Made by a program: the position numbers and the translations under genes. The notes under the pieces are model-generated. The model did no database searches. It had not been told where the DNA came from and saw only the letters and a program-made list of their open reading frames with translations. 64,000 nucleotides of DNA from Euborellia annulipes (Eukaryota; Arthropoda; Insecta; Dermaptera; Anisolabididae), in NCBI GenBank assembly GCA_023213315.1, contig JAKCPI010005090.1, forward strand, positions 55,432 to 119,431, in the 5' to 3' direction. Shown here in pieces: positions 44,101-55,137 of this stretch; positions within the stretch are counted from its first letter, which is position 1; each line of letters begins with the position of its first letter.

Positions 44101-47100
44101 TCTTTTGTAGTAAAATAGCCTAGTGGACTACCTAGCCACTTATCCCCTAACTAAAATAACTTGTAAATAATCTTTCCGTCATTTGAATCGCTGTCCGTCC
44201 CGTGATTCAAACTTCTCTGTTAATTAGGCAAACTTATATCCTTCTGTGACAATCTTTGCCTAACTAGAAGGCGTTCTTGATTAGTGGCGCCTCAGGTGTC
44301 GATAGGGATAACTTAGCTGATAGATGCTGGTCAGTTTAAATTCCAGACTTTGTATAATATACAATATTATTATTCTGAGTTTGAGTGGAGAGGGGATCGA
44401 AATTTTTATTCTTCTTTTTCTGCATCTAAGGCTTAATTTATTGTTAGTAAATTCATATGATTTGTCACTTGGATTGAGAACCCACGGACTTCTAGTACAA
44501 AAGAGAATTTTTGAGAAATAGTGTTTTAATTAGGATCATAGGCGCCGGAACTGGGAGGGGAGGCAAAATTTCCTCTTTTATTAAAATGATACATTTTTAC
44601 TTTTGAAAAATAAAATCTTTTAAATTAAAAAAAAAATTAAAAGAGTAAGAAATTCATTTTTTTTCCCAAAATATTTTATATAGACCCTATTGTATTTCTA
44701 ATTTCTAAAAACATTTTATATTGAATTAAAAGAACAAAATTAAAAATATTTATTTCCTTCAAATATAGCCTAAAAAAATTTTTGATAAAATCACTAGCAA
44801 ATTTTTTAAAATTTTAATTTTATTAAAATTGTGATTTTATTTAAAATTTTTAGCTTTATAGTAGATTTGTTTTTGTTTTATACTTATGATTACATTACTT
44901 TTTCTTTTCTCTATATTATTTCTTGCTCACCTGGATATACAAAAGGTTGTCCAGTGCCAACTGGTCCATTACTCTCTCCATTTTCAATTCCTCCTTGGAC
45001 CGCTGTGACCGTCACGTCAAAGATCTCACCCCGGGTCGGTTGAGAAGGTGGAGCCGTAATGATTGGGGGTGGTTGTCGACCCAAACCCCCTGGCTTGTAT
45101 TCCGTATCATCCAAAACAATTCCAGGTCGGGGACGATATGGATGAAAAGACACCTCATCTGCAACTGTAATCAACCCGAAAAATTAATTAATTTAAATTT
45201 TTGCATCCAATATTTTTTAACTTTAGATTTTTTTTGTTTTCCTTTCAAAATAAAATATAATTGATAATGGGAAGGATTAAATATTAACCCCAAAACAAAT
45301 GTTAGTAATTGACATGATTAATTAAAAACATTGAAGAGCGGAAATAAGTGGAGTGAAACAAATCAGGTTAATAAATGAAAGTTCATTTCTAAGGTGAAAT
45401 GGGTTCTCTATTAGTGATTTCACTATTTTCATAAACATTATTACTATATTAAGGTATATCCGGAGATTAAAACAACAGCTTTAACTGGTAAATCTCCGGA
45501 TATTCCTTATGTCTATTGTCCAGCGTTAATTTCCAATAAATATTTAGTAGTTTCAAAAAAATTAAAATAATTAATTTTCTATATTAAATTCTATAATCTA
45601 AATTTCAAAGTGGATTTATTATTGAATTCAAGGAATTTATTTAAATTTTTATATCTTGATTGATCTTTTTTTTTTCTTAATATTAACGGTACACCTAATA
45701 AGGATGGACTCTAGGAATTAAAATTTAAAATTAAAGATAAAATTTTCAATAGATAATTAAATTTTTATTTGAAAATTTATGGGAAATATAATATGATATC
45801 GGTCAGTAAAAAAACGAGTTCGGATAAATCAATTTAGCATAATGTTTTCTGAAACTTTGCTTTAGATTAGGTCAATTTTTATCCTTTATTGGAACATCAC
45901 TTCTCTTTTGGAAATATACTTTTTTTTATGAAGAGATCTTGTTGTCATACATATAATATTTTTTAGCGTAATGATACAAACACCTTATAATTTATTTAAT
46001 AATACACCACATCTCATGTCAATAATAAACTAAATTACTAGGTGTCTGGTAGTGCTAACAAAGCCAGGGATTTTATAAAAAATAATCCAAGAAAGATGAT
46101 GATGGGATTATAATAATTTGATACTGATTTTATTTTCCTAGTGACGGATGTGTTATTTAGGACTTGACTTCACATCTTTCCCAATGTACCCTCTACGAAC
46201 TCCCAAATTCTTTTATATTTTTTCTACTTTACTGATGCATCTTTATATAGGGGAAGTGCGCCAATTATGGACCGGGTCTATAATATGGACCACCGGCTTT
46301 TCTCAAAGAACGTTCGTACTGTCAAGCCGAGGGTCAAAGCATACTATACTATCCCACCAACAGCCATGTTCACCATTCTCTTAATGCAAATTGCCCCCAT
46401 CCATCTGACTAGTGAAAAATGAACTTTTTTCTTTCACAAGAATGAAGATATGAAATTTAGAAGTATTTCCCTGAATTCAGATATGTAGTTAGAATTTCTC
46501 AGGCAAGTTTTAGAGATATAGAGCAAAATAGATTTTAGTCGAAAATGGGTTAAACGTTATTAAAATCAAATATAACGCACCCTAAATTAGGATAGTTAGA
46601 ATATATAAATTTTAGTTTCATCCAATCGGAGGTCATTAGAGAAAACGTAAAGTTAAAAATCGAAATTAAGATTTTTGTTTACAATAATTTTAGAGATCTG
46701 AGAAAAATATATAGATATTATGGTTAAAACATTAATTATAAAAATCTGAATATTAAAAATATAAAAAACGTGAGAAAAAAAACACAATACTCACTGAGAA
46801 AAAATGGATTTGTTCTTTTAGAAGTATAAAGAAAGATATGAGATTAAAATATTTTTTAATAATATATAATAAAGTTAGGCGTGACTCGATGTCAGAGAGG
46901 ATAATTAGTTTCGTGGATAGGGTTCGTTTTTAATTCAATTGAAGTCCATTTTTTCGTCCAGTGAGTGTACTTGTGTTTTTTCTTTGCTCACGTTTTTGTT
47001 AATAATTTCGTTAATAATTAGAGATTTTATGAATTAATGATTTTAGAAAGAAAAACTATAGAATATCGTACATATATGTTTTTTCATTCAGGGATCTCTA

Positions 47101-50100
47101 AAATTGTATTAGGGGTGACCAAAGCAAAAAATCTTGAAAATTTCGATTTTTGAAATTTAAGCGTTTTTAGCACGTCTAAATGATCGATTGGGATGAAATT
47201 AAAATTTATATGTATTCTAACTATTGATAATTTGACGGGGTGGGTTAAAAATAATTTGAAATTTTAAATAAAAGTATTAGAGCATTTTCGACTAAAATCT
47301 ATTTTGCTCTATATCTCTAAAACTGTGTGATGGAAAAATTCTATAATATCTGAATTCAGGGTGAAAAAATAAGGTTCACTAATCAGATATCTTGTGAAAA
47401 AACCTTGTCGACAGTGTTATCGGGAGCCATTTTTCTTTTTCATCAACTCACGACGGATGGATTCTTTATTTCAATAATATATTATTAATTTTCTTTTTAA
47501 TCATCATGTTCATCAAAAGATTAGATTTCTCCAATTTATTTTTCATCTTAAAATAATTTTCTTTATTTTTAAATTTAAATGGATAGAGAATACCCTTGTT
47601 ATATTAATAATAAATTACTTTATTCTACATTATATTTTCAATCAAATTAAAGATAATTATGTTATTTTGCTATTTATGTTTCATTAATTATTTTTAAACA
47701 TGTTTAATAGAAAACTAATTTATGGGCAATATCAAGTGCTACGTTGTTATTAACATGTAATTTTGTTGCCTAAAATGCGCGCAATTATTAACGGTCTTGA
47801 AACCAGTTAGGAGAAACATTGAATGTTAGGTTAATTAAAAACATGGAAAAATGCAATAAATAGAGTGTGATTATACTAGAGTGTCTAGCTTTGAAGATAT
47901 TAAAGAAATTGCACGTGATGGCTGCTGCTTTCTAAATCATAAACCTCGGGATAAACTCACTTCTTTTCAAAGAACATTGCACATTCATTCATTTATATTT
48001 AACTTAAAATCGAAATCTAGGTTTGTTTGTTGAATATGAAAGTAGAGAAAAAAACATCGATATTAAATTTCTATTTATTAATTCCTCTGAGTTATATTTG
48101 AATTTGTTGAAATATTTTTTTTTCTTTTCCCTTTATTAATTACACAGGTCAACAGTGATTTTGGTGTTGGGGTATTTTGAGTTATTCCTGGCTCTATAGG
48201 TAGCCCTGATTCCAAAAATGCCATCAGTTTTGCTTCATCAGTAGGGCTCGGATTTCGCCCTATTTGCCTTTTTTTAATTTATGGCTTAAAACTTAGGCCA
48301 ATATGATATGTATATATGTTTCATGAAATTCTGAATAAAATAAGAGGCATTTGTTAGTGCCTATAATGCCTATTTTGGCTGATTCTGGGTTTTAGTGCCT
48401 ATTTCATCTATAAATGCCTTTTTTAGTGCCTATTTAAAGTTCAAATAGCCAATTTTAATTTTTTACGAGCTATACATAGCCTAAATTTAAAATTTTTTTG
48501 AATTACCAAGAAAATATTTCAAGGGGGGGGGGTAAAGGGGGTAATTACCCCCTCCCTCCCGAGATTTGAAAAAAAAAAATACTTTTAAAAAAAAAAAATT
48601 ATTTTTAATGTAAAATTTTAAAAATTAGTACTTAAAAATTTGATTTGTATTTATATTCTGGCAAACAAGTACAGAATTACCGAAATTAAGAAAAAATTGT
48701 GTGCTATGCGACCAGTCACACCAAATTACCAAAAATAAGACATCAATTTTTTAAATTTTTTTATATTATTTCTTAAATAATACCTTTTAAGTGCCTTTTT
48801 TAGTGCCTATTTTTACAATAAATGCCTTTTTAAGTGCCTATTTTAATAATTTTTAGTGCTTAGTTGCCTATAAATCCGAGCCCTATTCATCAGCTCTAGT
48901 ATTAAAGATATAAAAAAAATATATATTTTAATAGAAAATGTTCTCTAAAGCGACTCTTATTTTGAATTTTCTAGATTTTATTAAAGCGTTACCATTTCAA
49001 AATATGCAGATAGTTGAAATATAGCTATAATATATAGAGGGGAGGGTTCCCTCTAATGTAGTTATACCCGCCTTTCTCCTAAAATCTGATATATCTAAAC
49101 GAAATTAAATATTCTAAACAAATATTATTTTATTTAGCCTACTTTATAATTTACTTTAACTATAACTAAAAAAAAAGTTTTTTATAAACCCCTCCCCCCT
49201 CTTCTCCAAAAAATCGGACCTTGTCCCAGTTCCGTAATTAAGAAATAGAGTAGATTTACTTCAAAAATTTCTATTTTAGTTTTCTCAATGTAAAACAATG
49301 GATTTAGTAAACAACTTTATCTATGTAAAATCTCAAGAGTTCTATAGGTAATTATTTGATCATTTCGTATCATAAACAAAACCCTCTCTCCTAAATGAGA
49401 CTTCATTTACTCATTAGCATCATTTTACTTTCCCGTCCTGTTATATATTATCATTAGATCGATCTTAAAAAAGTCGTAATCAATCAATCCGGTTAAAAAA
49501 AAAATTCGAAATTTTTTTAATTTAAACGTTTATTTTTCTTTTCATTTTTTAATGGTTTTATTTTTGTTCATCAGGTCAATCATCCCTTCGCTTCTACTTA
49601 GTGTTTATGAATCTACATAGCCTTCAGTACAGTTGAGCTCATACTCTCGAAGGACTGATGATGGTTATATTTCATTAAAACCGAAACTGTTTCCTCAACA
49701 GAGAGTTTCATTACGTGGAGACTAACTACCTGGCTGCTTGCTCCTTTGGCCTCTTATTGTTTAGCCTTCAGTGCTTCAAGTTATGGTGAGTCACAAAATT
49801 AATTTTACTATTCGTCCGATCTGATATAAGTGCATTTCATCAACTTTATAAAAAATAATTTATTCTAAATTATCAATAATTTATTAATAATCATTACTAT
49901 ATAAGTTATAAAGCGCTAGCCACTGACTTCCTGAGTGTATGTGCCTGTTTACCACTCTCTCTCGCTGATTGGCCATAGTCACAGGAAGTTGAGTTTAAAA
50001 CTTTAAGTCGGAGGGAAATTTTCAAACAGTGAGCAGGAATAAATTTCCTCGCAGAAGGCAAGCAAGGGAGTCCAGTAGGCGTACCCCCTGGCAAGTGGCA

Positions 50101-51688
50101 AAGCCAGCCGAAGGGCCACTTGTTACTATATACGCGATAATAATTATTTTATAGCTATTTTTTCTAATTTAACTAATTAATTTTCTAAATAACTTTTCAA
50201 GAATAAAGACAATTTTGGTAACCGTATCCATTTGAATTCCTTTTCGGATCATCAAAATGCCATTGAGAACAAAAAAGTAAAATGTTCAGTGAGGATCCGG
50301 TTCAAAAGAAGAAAAAAATTCGAAGAGTAATTTAACAAGCGGAAAATTAAATCATCCTCCAATTCTGATATTTAACATAATAATCTCAACTAACGAATTG
50401 AAGAAACTGTTTATTTATTAAGCACAAATAATAATGATAGTAGCTGAATTGTATTTAATAATTTATTAAATTATCCAAAGACAATAGGTGAGATAATAAT
50501 TTTCGAAAAAATATAAAAACTTACCTGTTGAAGAGGTCTCAATCTCTGGACTAATAATTGTCGGTGAAGTAGCCTTTATGGAAGGCAAAGTTGTTGTGGC
50601 TTCCGTTTTTTCTTCTTCTTGAATATTCACCTCGTCGAATGAACCTTCAAGAACTGGAGTGGCCACCCCGATCCCCGAGGATGAAACCTCATTTACAGTG
50701 GATGATTGCGAAGTTTCCAAGATGACAGCTGTGTCGGCAATCACCTTCTCACCACTTTGTGTTGCACTTTCATTGACCGATGGTAATGACGTATCTACCT
50801 CGGGTATATTTGTCACAATCTCACTACTTTCATTAACAATAACACTACTTGTTGTTGTTGATATAATCTCAATCTCTGAACTAGTGTTGTCAATTTCCGG
50901 GACACTTGATTCCGTTATAAGGATTTCACTATCACTTATGCTTGAATTGATTTCAGTCTTATCATCAAGTTCAATTGAGCTAGTACTTGTACTAATACTA
51001 TTACTACTAAATGAGAGGTTAGTGTCATTTTCACTGGTTGGTTGCTCACTAATTTTAGTTGATTCGCTTGCATTAAACAAAGGTTCGACGGGTTCTGGTT
51101 TTTCGACATTGCTAGGAATGTGTTCCTGTACACTGACAAAACCAACTTCAATACCAGGAACGTCAATTTCAGGAGTAATTGCCTCGGCACTAGGCCATCC
51201 GTTGTCTTTATTTCCATCCATTTCGGGGGGACGCAGGTCAAGGCCAGGAGTAGTGTCATCGAGGTCTTCATGCGGTGAAACTTCAACATCCTCAGGCCCG
51301 ACAGGGATTATCTGTTCAGGAAGGGGTACTCCGAAGGGTCTTTGTGGTGCTCCTGGTGGCTGAGGCGGTAGAGGTCCGATAGGTGGCGGTCTGTCAAAAG
51401 GATACGGAGGCACTATTTCTGTGATCCTCGGAGGTCCACGGTTGTTGATGCGGGTGCGAGTGGGTCGAGTGTTGGGTATTAATGCAACCGGTGACGGATT
51501 TGGCTTCCCATTACCATTGAGCAATTTGACAAGCCCGGTTAAAATTTCTTGTATATCAGAGCCAGGACGTTGACGGGCAGTAACGGCCAGCACGGGATCC
51601 GCGTGCAGTGCCTTGGCGCCTCGTCGTGGTCCTGTGCCCAACTCATTTGAGTCGGCTGGGAATAGTGGTGTTGCACTCCCTTGTAGGC
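37977..51688 (-). CDS. mucin-like SEA/EGF type I membrane protein, 3' part (eight exons)
   Basis: The exons in order of translation are 51688-50525, 45164-44931, 43468-43231, 42337-42095, 40738-40350, 39811-39460, 39375-38925 and 38102-37977; all seven junctions keep frame with GT-AG borders. The visible 1065 residues have a Pro-rich then Ser/Thr-rich stretch (about 1-388), low-complexity extracellular linkers, an EGF-like domain with six Cys (about 574-613), a SEA domain (about 628-745), a Ca-binding-type EGF opening DLDEC (about 757-805) and a second EGF (808-842). One transmembrane helix (about 848-871) and a Pro-rich cytoplasmic tail of about 190 residues ending ...YDVEYEPADIYG...LPSYYH complete it. 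It is probably a cell-surface or apical matrix protein. The classical GSVVV cleavage motif of SEA mucins was not seen. The signal peptide and first exons were not found, so the 5' end is open. I do not recognise a named orthologue. Confidence 0.9.
38103..38924 (-). other. intron with SINE
   Basis: This intron is phase 0 and contains the full S1 SINE at 38425-38690. The rest is AT-rich. Confidence 0.8.
38425..38690 (+). repeat. tRNA-derived SINE, family S1, copy 1
   Basis: The A-box-like TGGTGTAGGGGTTAGCG and B-box-like GGGTTCGGACCCC are followed by a body containing the palindromic CATTTGGATACCAGATGG, GGCCTAAGTTGCCGAAAAGA and a poly-A tail. The 13-bp target duplication AAGTCCAACAATT lies at 38412-38424 and 38691-38703. 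Confidence 0.95.
38925..39375 (-). CDS. SEA/EGF gene, cytoplasmic-tail exon
   Basis: The acceptor TTACAG precedes 39375; the donor GCG|GTACGT is at 38925/38924. It encodes about 150 cytoplasmic residues with basic juxtamembrane RRWSRE, the PPPYQV motif (possible WW-domain ligand), the MPPKPPPRGPP stretch (possible SH3 ligand) and NSSEEEDRTD. Confidence 0.9.
39460..39811 (-). CDS. SEA/EGF gene, EGF-EGF-transmembrane exon
   Basis: It opens DLDECASVETHDC, a Ca-binding-type EGF consensus. Two six-cysteine units follow, then VLGVAIGASLAALVIIGLTL as the membrane helix. Acceptor GGCCAG, donor GAG|GTCAGT. The next intron is only 84 bp. Confidence 0.95.
39812..40349 (-). other. intron with SINE
   Basis: It contains the S1 SINE at 40022-40283, which lies about 65 bp from the donor of the SEA exon. 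Confidence 0.8.
40022..40283 (-). repeat. tRNA-derived SINE, family S1, copy 2
   Basis: The poly-T start (inverted tail) and the complement of the S1 body and head (GGTCCTAACCCGCGACGTTC) are present. The 11-bp duplication TCTCTAAAACT lies at 40011-40021 and 40284-40294. Confidence 0.93.
40350..40738 (-). CDS. SEA/EGF gene, SEA-domain exon
   Basis: It encodes LYDRRVQWSRTLADPAS, then YRQLQYESERAL and VGGRVTRFYPASSTTVMANF, a SEA-type alternation of helix and strands. Acceptor TTTCAG, donor AAG|GTAATA. The domain assignment rests on the pattern of conserved hydrophobics, not on a search. Confidence 0.88.
40739..42094 (-). other. intron, AT-rich, with repeat debris
   Basis: A 33-bp piece of the neighbouring exon (GTGAAATTTGCCATAACAGT at 40770) is duplicated in this intron next to its acceptor. 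Around 41738 lies a decayed hammerhead-like end (GCCGAAACGTCCCG). A C14 run at 41678 marks a degraded hAT-type MITE. At 41880-41990 a GC-richer block resembles 24150-24245. Confidence 0.6.
42095..42337 (-). CDS. SEA/EGF gene, first EGF exon
   Basis: Pro/Arg-rich SGSTLPSRRPGGHP leads into an EGF-like unit with six Cys (IDTC...ATC...ETC...SACHC...DPC). Acceptor TTTCAG, donor TAG|GTAATA. The frame is fixed by phase 2 on entry and exit. Confidence 0.88.
42466..42712 (-). repeat. tRNA-derived SINE, family S1, copy 3
   Basis: The inverted S1 tail, body (CCTTTTGGTATCCAAAAGG) and head (ACTATACCAAGCCCGAGGG) are present, with some decay in the B-box region. No clear target duplication was found. Confidence 0.85.
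42757..43150 (-). repeat. GC-rich tRNA-derived SINE or composite (family S3)
   Basis: On the minus strand a tRNA-like head (TGGCTAAGTGTTATGCTG and GGTTCGAGTCCGGGATGC) is followed by a GC-rich body containing TTCCTCGCCTTATTCCCTCG and ATGCGGGGTCGGCGGACC. GGGATGCAACAAACAT occurs at 43135-43150, 43028-43043 and 42760-42775 in this orientation. Open frames through the body are chance. Confidence 0.75.
43231..43468 (-). CDS. SEA/EGF gene, linker exon C
   Basis: It encodes about 78 residues, Gly/Ser/Thr-rich (VEIEGVAVSGGIGSGG to RPGQIPHRHG), with no recognised fold. Acceptor TTTCCAG, donor GG|GTTAGT; entry phase 1, exit phase 2. Confidence 0.82.
43469..44930 (-). other. intron with family F MITE
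   Basis: Besides the MITE at 43559-43788 it has a lone right end of the same type near 44070-44093 (CTAGATACGCCCATG) and a left-like end at 44538 (CATAGGCGCCGGAACTGGG). The rest is AT-rich. Confidence 0.7.
43559..43788. mobile_element. hAT-type MITE, family F copy 2
   Basis: It starts CATGGGCCTTTGCC and ends TGGCTACGCCCATG, with the perfect 8-bp duplication TCTAAATG at 43551-43558 and 43789-43796. It is inverted relative to the copy at 31902-32148. Confidence 0.95.
44931..45164 (-). CDS. SEA/EGF gene, linker exon B
   Basis: It encodes ADEVSFHPYRPRPGIVLDD through TAPPSQPTRGEIFDVTVTAV to GTGQPFVYPG; Pro- and Gly-rich, no recognised fold. Acceptor ATTACAG, donor CAG|GTGAGC; phase 1 on both sides, so it could be skipped without frameshift. 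Confidence 0.85.
46405..47420. repeat. foldback of a dispersed repeat
   Basis: The left part (about 46405-46780) and right part (47085-47420) are inverted copies sharing AAAATCTATTTTGCTCTATA and its complement and TATCTTGTGAAAAAACCTTG types. The right part matches 14046-14412 in direct orientation. Confidence 0.65.
48242..48885. mobile_element. hAT-type MITE with TGCCTATTTT repeats
   Basis: The terminal inverted repeat TAGGGCTCGGATTT / AAATCCGAGCCCTA has the perfect 8-bp duplication TTCATCAG at 48234-48241 and 48886-48893. The interior has many AGTGCCTATTTT units and a truncated family D fragment at about 48521-48725. Confidence 0.93.
49640..49712 (+). ncRNA. hammerhead ribozyme-like motif
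   Basis: CTGATGA (49655-49661), stem II GGTT/AACC (49663-49666 with 49679-49682), GAAA (49683-49686), then a real stem III CTGTT-TCCTC-AACAG (49687-49701) and a possible stem I CTCT/AGAG. The residue after stem III is A where U16.1 of the UH triplet is needed, so cleavage is doubtful. Confidence 0.5.
50525..51688 (-). CDS. SEA/EGF gene, mucin-like exon A
   Basis: This large exon codes 388 residues. The first half is Pro-rich (PPYPFDRPPPIGPLPPQPPG); the second half is Ser/Thr/Glu-rich (SISTSTSSIELDD, ISTTTSSVIVNESSEIV), as in heavily O-glycosylated stalks. Acceptor TTTCAG before 51688, donor CAG|GTAAGT at 50525/50524. It enters in phase 1, so an upstream exon must end with one base of a codon. 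Methionine at 51699-51701 is intronic. Confidence 0.9.
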
Positions 51689-51947
51689 CTGAAACAAACA
51701 AAAAGAAAGTAAATAATTTGTAAATTTTTCATTAGAAGAAAATTAAATCGCTAAATAAAATTATATTTTTGTTCTGATATTCTTATAAATAGGTTATATA
51801 TACACAGATGACTAGTTATATATAAAGAAAAAGGAGATAAAAAATAAAGCGATTTAATGAAATCTAGTAAACAGCTAAGGCATATGGCACAATTTTGTTG
51901 TGTCATTTGTAAATTGAAAAAATCATTGTTACAACTGTATTTTATTT

Positions 51948-52217
51948 GGCCCTCGGGGCTTGGCGTAGAGATTAGCGTGCTAACCTCGTATACCAAACGT
52001 CGCGGGTTCGGACCCCAGCCAGTCCGATGATTTTATTTAAGCCACTTGGATACCAAATGGCTTAAATAAAAATGCCTGGACCCCAAATAAATATATATTA
52101 TATAAATACGAGTATCGTTTAAAGTCTTAAATGGCCTAAGTTGCCGAAAAGACTGTCTGTATGTGTGTGTGAATGAGAAAAAAGTGTGAGTGTTTAAAAA
52201 AAAAAAAAAAAAAAAAA
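51948..52217 (+). repeat. tRNA-derived SINE, family S1, copy 4
   Basis: Full head, body and poly-A tail of S1. The 14-bp target duplication ACTGTATTTTATTT lies at 51934-51947 and 52218-52231. Confidence 0.95.
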
Positions 52218-53849
52218 ACTGTATTTTATTTATAAAAAATGATTACATATTTTACAATATGGACAATTTTAATTGACATTAATCTGTTCCAATGAGGAGT
52301 GCGAGAAAGGCCGAAACATCGACGGCTAAATAATTTTTTTTATTTCTTTCGTTGTTTGCTTCTTAATTCATCTTAATGATCACCTAGAGCAGATAATTCT
52401 TCAAATTTGTTGGAATATATGTCTGATTAATTAAATGAATTGTAATCTCGCTAAGACCCCAAAAAGACAAAAAATAATAAGTAAGGCAATCCGCTGAACA
52501 GAGAAGCATCATTGTTTGCCAAAGCCATAAAAGGCTGGCGTGTTGAGTCCGAATTATCCTCTAATCTATCTACAATTTTCCCAACACCCTCTAAACCACA
52601 TATTTAAGATATATCTCATCCCTAATCGATCTCCTGACCATTTATTATTAAGTTACTGTATTTCCTAACTCTCTTTTATTATATTTAACAAGTCCTACAT
52701 CTTTTCTAGGTCTTTTCCTCCAAACTAATCCTAATTAACAAGGACATTTTAAATAAACAAATAACATCTTCACTAAATGGGATAAGAAAAAGTCCAGTTA
52801 TTCTAAATTAGATTATTCCCTAATCTATCTTAATTTTTGATAATAAAACCAATTTTTTATGACTGTTTTCGATGTATACAAGAATCTTATCCTTACATTT
52901 TATTTCTTCATTCCATTAACAAACATGTAAAAAACAAATTTAGGTCTTTAGATTAAATAATTTTTTAAATTATTTTATAGTCGGTTTATTTAAAAGTCGG
53001 TTTTATTTTTCTCATATATATCTACTTGGCAAAAAAACTATTTCGTCAAGAAATTTTACTGCTATATCTTTTGCATAGCCTGTTTACTAATTATCATAGA
53101 ACTTTCTTCCATAATCCATGGTATTTTTTCTTCTAATTATTTGATTTGTTTCCGTAAGCTTATTTGCAACCTTTCATGCTAGAATGCTAGGCAACGTTAC
53201 TAGCTAGGCCTACATTCATAAACATTTGAAATTTTTTTATTGCTTCTAACAGGACCGAATCTGTTAGATTTATTTCAAGCCACGCTTAGTAGTTTCCATT
53301 ATTAACTCTCTAATGTAAACTTTGAATTAGTATTTATTAACTGCTCCTAAACCGCTTGATTCTTTTAGGGCTATTTATTTTACTAACTAAACCAAAAATA
53401 ATGAGTGCCTCGAAATAAATATGGCTATAACGTTATTTTTCGTCAAGAAATGATAAAATAATTTTGATTTATATAAACATAAATCATTCTTAAAACCATT
53501 AAAAATATTTTTATTTTTTATAAATAGGTCAAACGGTTTAAAGGAAATAATTTCCCATATAACCTAGACTCCTAGTTTTACTAACATTCCTGGCTGCTTG
53601 AGGATAGATATTTAATCTGTATTTATGTAATTTCTTCAACTCGTCAAAATCTATCATATAGATAGAATGATGTAGTATTATCTACACTGTATTATACACA
53701 TTTAGGATGTCTATTTTATTATCTATTTTATTTTATTATTTTTTTTACTCTAGGATGTCTATTTTAAGTTTTCGACCTTGAGGTCCTTGTGCTAACTTGG
53801 GGGAGGGGCTAGAGGGGGGGGGGGTGCCAAAAACCTCAAAATCTTTTAA

Positions 53850-54195
53850 CTTTTTTTTCAGTTTTTTGCTTATACCTCATAAATTAAGCATATTTAGTGA
53901 GTCATAGTACAATAGAAAGTTGTAGAGTATTCACTTTGCTAAAATTTCGTTGATAAAACGAATGTGTAGACTCAATATTACCCGAGATATGGCCGATCAA
54001 TGTTTCTATTTTTTTGAGAAACTTTGGACTTTTTTCAGTTTTTCGTTTATATCTCGTAAACTAAACATATTTTGTGGACCCTAGTATAGTACAAAATTGT
54101 AGTGTATTAAATTTTCTAAAATATGGTTGATAAATCGAATTTGTAAACCCAATCTTAACCGAGATACGACCGAACAAATTTTCTATTCGTTTTAC
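53850..54195 (+). repeat. diverged tandem duplication (two units of about 170 bp)
   Basis: Unit 1 (about 53850-54015) and unit 2 (54020-54195) share the order TTTTTTCAGTTTTT, TATACCTCATAAATTAA or TATATCTCGTAAACTAA, AGTACAA, AATTTCGTTGATAAA or AATATGGTTGATAAA, and ACCCGAGATATGGCCGA or AACCGAGATACGACCGA. Non-coding. Confidence 0.75.
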
Positions 54196-55137
54196 CTTTC
54201 GAGAAACTCCTAAAATTTTGAGTTTTTTTTTAATTTTTAAAGTTTTGTTTAAAAAAATAATTAGCTTTAATTAATTATTTTAATATTTAATATTTATTTT
54301 AATTAATTTTAATTTTGAATAATTTTTTAAAAATTATGTCTTTATTAAGTTACTAACTTCAGAAAAATTTCCTTATATTACTTCAGATAGCTAATTAACT
54401 AGACGTAAAGCAACCGGCGAAAAGAGTGGGAATACCTCAACATTTTTCCATTTGTTTTTTTCGGAAAATTAAAACAAAAATTTTGTTTCAATTATTATTA
54501 ACAATACCTCGTTTAGTCCGGCTTGTATTATTTCTGTTTCACTTAGAGACTGGTTTGAAATTTTTCAAAAAATTGTATTCTAATAATTATTAGACGATGA
54601 TAGGCCATATAATCTTGTAAGAATTACCTAATAATAAAATGACGATCTGGAAATTTTTTTTTCTCATTCATTGATTTGGTAATCAAGAAAAATAAAAGCA
54701 GATCAAATTAAATCATAGAATAAAAATTTTTTTTCTTAAAATTAATCGATAATATAAAAGGTAAAAACGAAAGCCTTTGATTTGTTGATTGATGGTGAGG
54801 CGAGGTTCAACGACTGATGCAGGCCGTTGGCCAAACCTAATTGGGCAATGCTCAGCCGAAGCTCAGCAAAAAACAAAGCCCGTAATCATTGTCCTAAGAC
54901 GTAATCAACGAGTCTTTTTTTACATAATTATTATAATATAAGATGGACGATTCAGACAGAGATTATTAGTAAAAAAAAAAATCAAGCTTGAATGAGAAAA
55001 ATAACCAAGCAAATAAATCTTTTGCTCGAAAATATTTTAAGCCCAAGAATAAATTTATGCTATTTTTTTTTAAATTAATAAATTTACCCCTTACAATCAA
55101 AAGCTATCGGATAAAATTTATTCCATTTGAAGTATAA

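Larger units (their letters stand above)
45165..50524 (-). other. 5.4 kb intron of the SEA/EGF gene
   Basis: It holds a tiny palindrome (45452-45518, TATATCCGGAGATT), a foldback of the 14 kb repeat (46405-47420), a hAT-type element (48242-48885), a hammerhead core (49640-49705) and AT-rich DNA. A patch near 49910-50125 is GC-richer without identity. Confidence 0.75.
51689..55137. other. sequence 5' of the last recognised exon, no gene found
   Basis: It probably belongs to a long 5' intron of the SEA/EGF gene. It holds the S1 SINE at 51948-52217, a decayed hammerhead-like end near 52290-52330 (GGCCGAAACATCGACG), a two-unit tandem repeat (53850-54190) and a MITE end at 54395-54415. The rest is AT-rich. 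Confidence 0.55.

Noticed and set aside
48481..48731. Full family D element with duplication AATTACCA
   Set aside because: Both terminal repeats are missing, and the right AATTACC belongs to the element itself, so the apparent duplication is chance.
49574..49784. Plus-strand exon with acceptor TTCATCAG and donor ATG|GTGAGT
   Set aside because: All three frames contain stops, and the segment is better explained by a hammerhead-like element end.
50659..51363. 234-codon plus-strand frame
   Set aside because: It is the antisense shadow of the mucin-like exon A; the Ser/Thr-rich codons leave the opposite strand open.
53840..54200. Possible CRISPR-like or satellite array
   Set aside because: Only two diverged units without spacers in a eukaryotic AT-rich context; a simple tandem duplication.
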